DNA of 64,000 bases, from the NCBI GenBank assembly GCA_021613535.1, contig CP075492.1:8060001-8124000 (forward strand). The letters run 5' to 3'. Positions 56,383 through 64,000 of this stretch are shown piece after piece; within the stretch, counting starts at the first letter, position 1; each line of letters begins with the position of its first letter. The DNA comes from Adineta vaga. Lineage: Eukaryota > Rotifera. The position numbers and the translations under genes are program-made. The notes below the pieces were generated by a model, which was not told where the DNA came from, did no database searches, and was given only the letters and a program-made list of their open reading frames with translations.

Positions 56383-57324
56383 ATGACTCGTTCGAATTCC
56401 AATACGATCTATGTCGGTAATATTCAATCGATTGATGATAATACATTACGTGAATATTTTCAACGTTTTGGAGACATTGAAGAATTTTTTCATAATTGTA
56501 CACGTGCAGCTGATGAATGGTTAATTGATTATCGTTTTATACGTTTTTCATCTGAAACTGATATGAATATTTTTCTTACAAATAAAATTGATCATACGAT
56601 CTGTCGTATTCGTTTGGATATTCATTCTTATGATGCTGCTTTCAATGATGATACACGTCTAATGTTAGATAGAAAAGTTTGTATTGCACATACAAATTCG
56701 AAACTTGATCGAAATGTAGTTAAAAAAGTAATTGTTACTAAGATTTCATCATTGAATCGATATCTATTTTTCTTCTTCTCAAGGCATTTACACGATATGG
56801 ACGAATATTAAATTGTATGTGTGTATCTTCGGGTAATGGTGTCGAATATGTTTACATTGAATTTGATTCTATTAATTCAGTTCGATCTATTTTTACATCA
56901 AGACAAAGTCATTTCGCTGGACGAACATCATTAGCAGTCAAACAAGCATTACGTCCATCACAAGTAGGAATTAAAGTAGAAACTAATCTATCAATAAATA
57001 CAAAAGATTCTATTAAACCATTGAAATATTCTTATCATGAACCAAGTCTTGATACTTATCCTTCATTCTACAATCAAACCATCACGCATATCCCTTCCGC
57101 GTCATTGAACATTCTAATTAAGTGAGAAGAAAAAAAAATAAGATTTCGTTTTATTGATTTTCATAATTATCTATTCTAGTTCACAACAAATCAAAGATCT
57201 TGAACGCGAATATAATCTTGTTATTCAAAAAGATTTCGATGAAATAACATATCAACTGGATAAATATCTTCAAAAACAACGAGAAAAATATGAACATATT
57301 CTTCCAACTACGTCACGACATTGA
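56383..57324 (+). CDS. RNA-binding protein with two RRM domains
   Basis: Three exons: 56383-56727, 56784-57121, 57180-57324 (275 aa). RRM1 (residues about 8-80) opens with NTIYVGNIQSIDDNTLREYF, an RNP2-like strand and helix 1, and has IDYRFIRFSS in the RNP1 place. RRM2 (about 100-185) has AFTRYGRILNCMC and YVYIEFDSINSVRSIF. RNP1 aromatic positions are only partly kept. A C-terminal helix (QIKDLEREYNLVIQKDF) looks like a coiled coil. Related to no single named RRM family that I can recognise; RNA processing or localisation is the general expectation. ATG 56383 directly precedes RRM1. Confidence 0.83.
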
Positions 57325-57424
57325 CAAAATCTATTTGTATAAAAAAACCAAATCTTTCATTCTTTCTTTTTTTGCTTTGTATTTGAAAAGAGAAATTGAA
57401 ATAAAAATAAGTTTTTTCGTTTAT

Positions 57425-58091
57425 TTACAACATTTTTACACGTTGTAAGAATTCGTCAATGAAATCCTAGACACAAAAAAAGAAAGACACAACATGTTTA
57501 TGTGACAATGATTGATTAATTTGATCAATATTTACCAGTATTATCGAACGAGATTGTTTGACATTTCTCAATTTCTCCTACATTAGATTTTCATTTGACG
57601 ATGTAATGAGTCATTGAAAAGAAGAAAAAAAAACTTACAAAAAGAAATTGACGTCGAGCAAATTCATCGTCGATATCGAGAAGAGAATCAATTAAATCTC
57701 CAGGGCAATGATTATGATCTTTCTCGGAATTGTCATCCTTCAAAGAAACAAAACAATAGATTGTGATTAAAGATCGTCTTTCTAACTGTTATATCATAAA
57801 GTATTCGTAATTGATCATCAAGCCAAAATTCAACTTTTAATCGTTTACGTATTAATTGCATTTGTTGTTGAGGATATTTTCTAAAACCAAATCAATAATT
57901 TCACAACAAAAATTAAAGAAATCACTTTTGACATACGCAGTGAGATATTTTTCTCGTTCATTACATGGTTGTGATGTCGATATTAAATCATTAAAACGTA
58001 CACAATTATGTAAAGATGATGTCGTTTCAGATGGTAATGGAACATTATCTCGTACCGTCGTTGGATGAAATGAACGATGAATATAATTCAT
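57425..58091 (-). CDS. PPP1R14: protein phosphatase 1 inhibitor of the PPP1R14 (CPI-17/PHI) family
   Basis: Four exons: 58091-57937, 57880-57787, 57737-57639, 57466-57425 (129 aa). The PHIN domain is clear: YLTAYAKYPQQQMQLIRKRL, KVEFWLDDQLRILYD, DLIDSLLDIDDEFARRQFLF and DFIDEFLQRVKML, corresponding to the four-helix bundle of CPI-17. In vertebrates, phosphorylation of a Thr just before the domain (in a V-x-V-K-Y context) makes the protein a strong inhibitor of myosin phosphatase. Here the pre-domain sequence is EKYLTAYAKYP, whose Thr may be the equivalent site. The gene converges on the RRM gene, with only 100 bp between stops. Confidence 0.88.
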
Positions 58092-58953
58092 ATTTTAGTA
58101 TACTGTTCGAATTGTAATCTTGAAAAGAAAAAAGAATGAATTGCATGATTTCAAAGATATATGTATGTATATATACCAGGTAATGAACACGTCAACCACC
58201 AACGCATATGTAGATGTGTATATTTGAATAACAGTAAAAGCACGTCTTTTACTTACTGCTTGTAAGATTGATGATCAGTGACACAAGAGAAGATGATGAT
58301 CGGATTTATTTTATGTATTCGAGATTTATACGTAGACAAAAAAAAACTCGTTTAAAATGAGAACGATTAAAGAGGAAGAAGAAATAAAACGAGAGACGAC
58401 GAAGAAATTTGTTACATATATGTTGTTCTTCGACATAGATTTCATCTATCTAATAACATCAATAAATACTTGTAGTCTCTCAATTACAGTTTTGTCATCT
58501 TTATTCCGATTAGATTTCATCATTGGAATTCTGTCCATATCAATTTTTATATTCAAAAGTGAAATAATATGATTATGTCATACTGATGACGACATTAGAA
58601 TTATTCTTAGTTATACAATTAAAGATTTTGTTGATCCGCCTACTTTTGATTCTTTTCTATTTTTAATAATCAGATCAACACAAAAAATGTCGTCATTCTT
58701 TTTCATTTTTTTTTGACTAAGAAGATTTCTTATGAATAGAACCATAAATTATTTTCGAATGCTTTTCTTGCACCTTCATATCAACTGTATTATTTATCAT
58801 AGAAATCAAAAATATATCGTATTCAACAACCCATGATATGCTATGGCAACGAAAAATATATTTACTAGAAAAGATAAGATAAGAATGAATATATACACTT
58901 TTTATGGTACGTTTTAAGACAGAACGTTTTTTTTTCTATCAAAAATTGACATA
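58092..58953. other. divergent intergenic region between PPP1R14 and SSUH2-like genes
   Basis: No supported exon. An open frame at 58357-58572 (Glu/Arg-rich then hydrophobic) shows no family resemblance and is treated as chance. Two outward promoters must lie here; no boxes are assignable. Confidence 0.55.
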
Positions 58954-60071
58954 ATGCCGAGTAAAGTCTATACAGACACGAATGTTGATCCAAGTAAAGA
59001 ACCAATATCAAAACATCTTATTAATTTCAAAAGATATATTGATTCGAAAGGTTGTTATTATTCTGGACCGTTAGATCATGCTCAAGTCGGAAATATTCAA
59101 CCAAAAGTTGCATATGAATGTAAAATGCAAATTTTATTAGAAAAACGAGAAATAACTTGGACAAAAAAAGTAACTAAACAACGAATTCATCATTCAATTC
59201 AACCAACTATTGATATTTGGTTAGATTATCAATTTCAATTACCAATTTCATCGGACAAAAGATCAGAACAAAAACGAACTTTATCTGAACATGATTATAC
59301 AAGCAATTGTGAAACATGTCAAGGCCAAGGAAATTTAACTTGTACAAATCATCGATGTGGTAATGGATCAGAAAAATGTTTATCATGTAATCAAGGACAA
59401 AAATCGGATGGAAGTCAATGTTCGCTTTGTAAAGATGGACTTTTAACATGTAAAACATGTAATGGAAAAGGTCGATTACAATGTATGAAATGTGAAGGTT
59501 ATGGTGCATTTCTTCATTCAGCAACATTATTCGTTCGATGGGAAACACGAACATCGATATGGTTTTATCAGAATTCGTTTTTACCTGAAGAGAAAATAGC
59601 ACAAGCAAACAAAGTATCCATGTGGTCAAAATCGGAAACTCCATGGACAAAAGAATCATCAATAGAAGCTTTTGTACAGACGTTAAATGATCAAAATTCA
59701 TCCGTACCATTAAAGGTCAATGTTATTCGTGATTATACAGAAAAACATTTAAATGAAGTGACGAAAATACAGAGTCAAATGCGACGATTAGTTTGTGATA
59801 TTGAACGTTTAGATTTTGAAGAAGTCGAATATGTTCTTGAAGCGAAATATTCAAATAAAAAAGATCCTTCTCGAGGTGGGAAACATTTTATTTTGAACTA
59901 TTCGATGATTTATAGATTATTTTTCATTTTCTAGGAAATCGATTTCATTTTTGTCAATATTCTGATGCACAAGGACGTCATTTAATCTATGAAAATGATT
60001 ATCCATTAAATAGTTGTGGATGTATGGGAGGATGTTGTGCATGTTATGATTGTTCATGTACAATTTTATAA
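58954..60071 (+). CDS. SSUH2: SSUH2-like protein with DnaJ-type cysteine-rich repeats
   Basis: Two exons, 58954-59875 and 59935-60071 (352 aa). An N-terminal part (residues 1-105) ends in a strand-rich segment. At about 117-185 there are four C-x2-C-type zinc-knuckle repeats like those in the DnaJ cysteine-rich domain: CETCQGQGNLTC, CLSCNQGQ, CKTCNGKGRLQC and CMKCEGYG. The C-terminal region has FHFCQYSDAQG and a final Cys-rich tail (CGCMGGCCACYDC). The order and the QxC-rich core fit the SSUH2 (ssu-2 homologue) family, whose role is poorly understood (human SSUH2 is linked to tooth development). No J-domain is present. If the 59-bp intron is retained, the frame runs 19 residues further and stops, losing the Cys-rich tail. 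Confidence 0.82.
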
Positions 60072-60915
60072 TAATTATTTTACTAAGAACTTATTTTAAC
60101 ATCTCATTGTTTTATTTTGTAAGTAATACAATATATGAAAAGTGAACGAAAGAATAAGCCTGAAGTTATAGGAAAGAAGTAAAGTTCACTTGTCGTAATG
60201 TCATAAAGCATTATATCGTTAACGGCCGTGTTCTTTGTAATCGTGTATTACAAAACATTTTGCATGACAACATTCTGAAGTATTGACAATAAATTCAATA
60301 TCGTCAATAATAAAATATTTCTCTATGAAGAAAATAGAACGAAAAACGAACAAGATTCAGCATGATCTTTATTGTTTGATGGTAATTACATAGATCGTTT
60401 TATGTTTTCTCTTGAATTATATTTAATCATTTCGTTTATTACAAAAAAGAAGAACAACAAACATATTGAAAACTATCTCGGTTTTTTCCTGATGTTTAGA
60501 GAGGTTTTCTTGCATCAAACTTTCATATTTCAGTAGCACGAACAAGCATGTCAACATACGGGAAAAAAAATTTCTTTTTCAATTCTATGTTAATATACAT
60601 CATAGTGAGCGATTAAAAGAATGGTGCTATTGCTCTCTCTCTCTCGATCTCGTCTCACATTGGTCGAACATACATTTTTATTGATAAAAAAAAAGGTTTA
60701 TTTATTTCGTTCTCTTTTTCTATTTTACATAGTGCTTGCAACGATACAAGTGTTCTTTAGCCAACATTTAACCAACAAGATTTATTGAATTTCTCTCATC
60801 GGAAGCATATTACAAAAAAAAGAAACCTGATCATTCGGACTCTTTTCTCTCACTCTCTCTTGCTTTCAACGACTACCTTCATAACTTGTCAGATTAATAT
60901 CAGTGGAAGAAAGAC
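60072..60915. other. intergenic between SSUH2-like and claudin-like genes
   Basis: No coding exon or RNA gene was found. Contains a CT dinucleotide run near 60633-60648 and another pyrimidine-rich stretch at 60840-60865, just upstream of the claudin-like gene. Confidence 0.55.
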
Positions 60916-61344
60916 ATGCGTGTCTCAGGACGATTATTAGTCGCCAGTGTTATAATTATTACAGTGATCTCTACCTTATTTTGTATCATTGGTTTAGCAA
61001 CGAAAGGATGGTCACAGCCAACAGGCACCGATTATAGCGGTTTGTTTTGTGACGGATGTTATAAAGCTCCGGCCGCTCTTTCTATTATAGCATTCATTCT
61101 TTTAATCGTATCTCTTATCACTTTGGTCTTGCTAATGTTCGATCGTTTTCATGGAGTTCTTCGTTATGTGCCCATGATTATACTATTTGTTGCTTCATTC
61201 TTCCTATTGGCAACATTCACATCGTATGTGGAAAGAGGGCTGGGTTATTCATTTGATCTACTGGTAGTGGCTCATTTTGCTTCATATGTAGCTCTTATTG
61301 TATTAGCATATTGGCTTGGCCAAAGTGATGCTGCAACAACTTAA
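60916..61344 (+). CDS. four-TM claudin/PMP22-like membrane protein, intronless
   Basis: Single exon, 142 aa. Four hydrophobic helices are evident: about 7-27 (LLVASVIIITVISTLFCII), 51-73 (APAALSIIAFILLIVSLITL), 82-103 (YVPMIILFVASFFLLATF) and 113-136 (FDLLVVAHFASYVALIVLAY). The first extracellular loop has GWSQP and GLFCDGCY, close to the W...GLW...C...C signature of the PMP22/EMP/claudin superfamily, though the loop is short (about 22 residues). The C-terminus is very short and has no clear PDZ-binding end. Likely a plasma-membrane or junction protein. The downstream AATAAA near 61376 could end the transcript. Confidence 0.82.
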   Translation: MRVSGRLLVASVIIITVISTLFCIIGLATKGWSQPTGTDYSGLFCDGCYKAPAALSIIAFILLIVSLITLVLLMFDRFHGVLRYVPMIILFVASFFLLATFTSYVERGLGYSFDLLVVAHFASYVALIVLAYWLGQSDAATT

Positions 61345-62652
61345 TTCGTATCTATTCAACAGCAATCATCAATAGAATAAAAACTGATTTCATTGTAATT
61401 GTTATTATATACTTATGAGCATAACTTTTTCTTTTTTTATACATTATAACATATTTTATCAGAGATCTGTATTATGAATCCGATCGAAAGAAATTATTCA
61501 TTTTAATAAATGAATGTGTGTGTGTTAAAGTTTATTTCAATCTTAATTTTTGCAATTTTTCTATTTGTCAGCTCAGACTTTTATATTCACTTCTCTTTCG
61601 ATTGTAACAACTTACTCGAAAGATTCGGTATCGATATACTTATACATATGAATTCTGAGTGTTTTATTTGTTCTTCATTCTTTACTGAATGGTATCGATA
61701 TAATACCGACTTGTTTAGCGAAATGCATACTGCAAGCTGAGCATAAGTCGGTTTCAAAGGCCACTTATAACCATATTTTCAGTGTTAGTTGAGTACTCTT
61801 CTGAAAGATTCAACATATAATTTCAACGATTAACAAAGTAAATTAGTCATATGCTTTACTTAAAACTAGAAAATTATTCATTTCTATAAACTATAAGTGA
61901 CAATGAATAATGATTTTCTATGAAATTGCTCTGAATAGTTTCATTTGATTCATCATAACTTTAGTAACTTAGATATGTTCCGAATTTTTTAAAGAACTTC
62001 ATCATGTCGTTCGAATCGTATGTATCACTTAACTGTCTACATAGAAGTTTTATTAAAGATCATATATTGTTTGCTTACGAATCGAATACGAAAATGAAGA
62101 ACTTGTAACTGAAAATTCTAACGAAATAAAAGCTACGACATCAATGAATACCTGATATTCTTTTCATGATATTTTTTTTTCAAATCGAAAGTACAATCAA
62201 CATTTGTAATGTTTTCGTATATCCATAAGACTCATCGATACAATTTGTTTTTGTCGATAATATGATATTAGCGAACATATTGAATAGTAACTGATCAAAA
62301 TATTGTTTTGACGTCGATTGTTTATTGATATGTGACACCCACACTCAACCACATTTTGTTATAATCAAAAGAAGAGTGGCTTATATTTTCTTCTTTTCTC
62401 GTTCGATTATCAATAGCAAATGAGAGTATTATTGATGTACCATCGTCAAAACACGTTGTACGATGACAGAACTGACTAGTTTCACATAGAGAAAAAAAAC
62501 GACGACGACGAGAGTAAGACAAAAAATTCTATTATGTATCAACATACTTGTTTCCAATAGAATGTTTTCTCATCTATTTCGATTATCTTAATTTCTAGGT
62601 TAACTAGACATTCAAGTTTTCGTACGTCATTTCTTTTGCGAACTCAAATATA
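61345..62652. other. long intergenic region before the C2-domain gene
   Basis: About 1.3 kb, mostly AT-rich unique sequence. AATAAA near 61376 belongs to the claudin-like transcript. It also contains one small open frame with a signal-peptide-like start (61510-61740, listed separately) and a short CGACGACGAC run near 62501-62511. No RNA gene or repeat family was recognised. Confidence 0.5.
61510..61740 (+). CDS. possible small secreted protein, doubtful
   Basis: A 76-residue open frame from a true ATG, beginning MNVCVLKFISILIFAIFLF, which looks like a signal peptide or TM anchor. The rest (several Phe, Tyr, Ser and four Cys) matches nothing I know. The base composition is the same as in the flanking intergenic DNA, so chance is at least as likely as a gene. 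Confidence 0.2.
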   Translation: MNVCVLKFISILIFAIFLFVSSDFYIHFSFDCNNLLERFGIDILIHMNSECFICSSFFTEWYRYNTDLFSEMHTAS

Positions 62653-63902
62653 ATGCTTTCGGTATCAACAACAAATAATGATCAATCTGATAGTTATGAT
62701 ATGACTATCACCTTCTATTCAATTGAGGTTAGGTTTTGTTAAATACATTTATTGATTTGTTTATTAATATATTCTACTTTCTAGAATATATCCATGATGA
62801 ATCGTACCCTATATACGGATTTATATTTTATAGCTAAACTTGATGATCAAATTTCTTTGATGTTAGTAGAAAATTTTACTTTTTTAAAATTTATTCTATA
62901 TATTCTAGGTCAACATATCTACCTATTACATCGACACTCAAATGGAACAATGAACAATGGATCGTTTTGAATATACCTTCCCAGACAAAACTTGTAGTCA
63001 ATGTCTATGGTACTGATAAGGACAATATTATGAATAATCATTTAGGTAATTTTGAAATTGCCGATCTAATACATTACAAAGCTCCTTTTGATGGTCATGC
63101 TATTATTGATTCATTTGGTCAACGTCATGGTTGTTTTCATTTATCGATGCATTCAACAAAATCATCGAGCGAAACTCAACAACTTCCTCATTATACATTC
63201 GATGGGCCATGTCGATATTCACGTCATGAATCGTTAACTATTGATCGTTTTACTAAACGTCCTACTAATGGTGTTTCTTCTACCTGGCAAATACAATTAC
63301 GACGAATTCCTTATTTTTTTCCTTCAAATGAACATCAACCATTGAAACGACCAAATAAATCAACCTTTGAATTATATACTACTTCTCATGGACGAACTTT
63401 AAAAGCAAATGAAAACGGACGATTATCAAATTCAGATCATTTATGGAAATTAATTTTCTTTGATAAATCAATACAAAAGATTAAACCACGTATTTATACT
63501 TATATAATTGATGATAATACTTGGCAATTTAGTGAAACTGGTTATCAATTTTTTACCACTGTTGCAACTAAACATACTGTCTTAGCTGGTTGTTCTGATT
63601 CTATTCGTTATGCTGGTGAATTTCATATCCGACCTAAATTTGGTTGGAATCGATTGGATGATGAATGGGAAATCGTATTTGATAATGCATCTGGAACATT
63701 CTCTCCAAATTCTGATTTATTAGTCAATTTGAAAAAATTGATGTTATTTAATTTTCCTGACTTGAATATTATTACATATGATTATAAAGATCCATTGTTA
63801 AGAGAAAGTATCGAACAATTGGAACTAAATGCAAGAAGATATGAACGTAGAACAGCAATAACAACTAACAGACACGTTTTTTCGAATTGGCCATTAATTT
63901 AA
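62653..63902 (+). CDS. C2-domain protein with a conserved C-terminal domain of unknown function
   Basis: Three exons: 62653-62727, 62785-62861, 62909-63902 (381 aa). Residues about 15-125 form a C2-like beta sandwich (MTITFYSIENIS, LKWNNEQWIVLNI, TKLVVNVYGTDKD, NHLGNFEIADL), which in other proteins binds membranes or lipid. The Ca-binding aspartates are incomplete, so Ca-dependence is doubtful. The C-terminal domain has AGEFHI, then WEIVFDNASGTFSPNSDLL with LKKLMLFNFPDLNIITYDYK, a block that I recall from uncharacterised C2 proteins of fungi and protists. No TM segment. ATG 62653 is the first in frame; it lies in a short Ser/Thr/Asn-rich leader. The stop is 98 bp before the window's right edge, where nothing more is seen. 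Confidence 0.8.
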
Positions 63903-64000
63903 CATGTTTATAACGTTTTTCCACATATTTTAATGTCTTTATATTCAGGTGATCACTTTTCTTTCATTGTATGCTGTAATGTCTTTCAAATAGATTTTAT

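Noticed and set aside
58357-58572. 71-residue open frame between PPP1R14 and SSUH2
   Set aside because: Starts in purine-rich low-complexity DNA and then becomes generic hydrophobic sequence; no homology or splice context.
59207-59710. 167-residue minus-strand open frame inside the SSUH2-like gene
   Set aside because: Antisense shadow of a coding exon with clear zinc-knuckle motifs on the plus strand; the antisense product has no family features.

Overview
The window is animal nuclear DNA: AT-rich, with genes on both strands, many short (about 45-70 bp) GT-AG introns, and clear metazoan genes (gamma-SNAP, CABIN1, HINFP, ATAT1, UBE4A, a CARP-type carbonic anhydrase). The intron-poor ADP-ribosyltransferase/TPR protein with a distinctive N-terminal domain, the orphan secreted families and the compact layout point to a bdelloid rotifer. 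That assignment is inferred from gene content and style, not from a database match.

Layout. 1-1856: 3' part of a beta-1,4-galactosyltransferase. 2168-4559: a RING/B-box/coiled-coil protein with leucine-rich repeats (LRRs), each LRR on its own 84-bp exon. 5131-6440: secreted, catalytically dead carbonic anhydrase-related protein. 6790-9091 (-): DDX5/DBP2-type RNA helicase, head-to-head with an orphan gene (9250-10370). 10589-12652 (-): ADP-ribosyltransferase fused to TPRs. 12900-14021 (-): ubiquitin-like domain fused to NHL repeats. 14897-25889: a second RING/B-box/LRR gene, about 11 kb long, with 18 LRR exons of exactly 84 bp, an internal duplicated exon and a MITE in one intron.

26391-33810: ATAT1, UBE4A, TMEM256 and an intronless rhodopsin-like GPCR. 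34147-37278: a very long intronless VWA-domain protein. 37715-39339: a tandem pair of small membrane-anchored proteins of unknown function. 39524-42533 (-): gamma-SNAP and a secreted carboxylesterase. 42824-43631 and 53013-53819 (both -): two paralogous small secreted proteins with almost identical last exons and TATA boxes. They flank CABIN1 (44084-50697) and HINFP (50787-52707), which lie 89 bp apart on one strand; both are chromatin/histone-supply genes.

54534-63902: a coiled-coil protein resembling desiccation-protection proteins in composition, a two-RRM protein, a PPP1R14-type phosphatase-1 inhibitor, an SSUH2-like protein, a claudin-like four-TM protein and a C2-domain protein of a poorly known family.

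The best candidate for an undescribed system is the RING/B-box/LRR pair. It joins a ubiquitin-ligase head to an NLR-type LRR sensor whose repeats are interchangeable phase-0 exons, so copies can be gained, lost or skipped without breaking the frame. Exon joins were deduced by hand from splice signals and reading-frame continuity; no transcript data were available.
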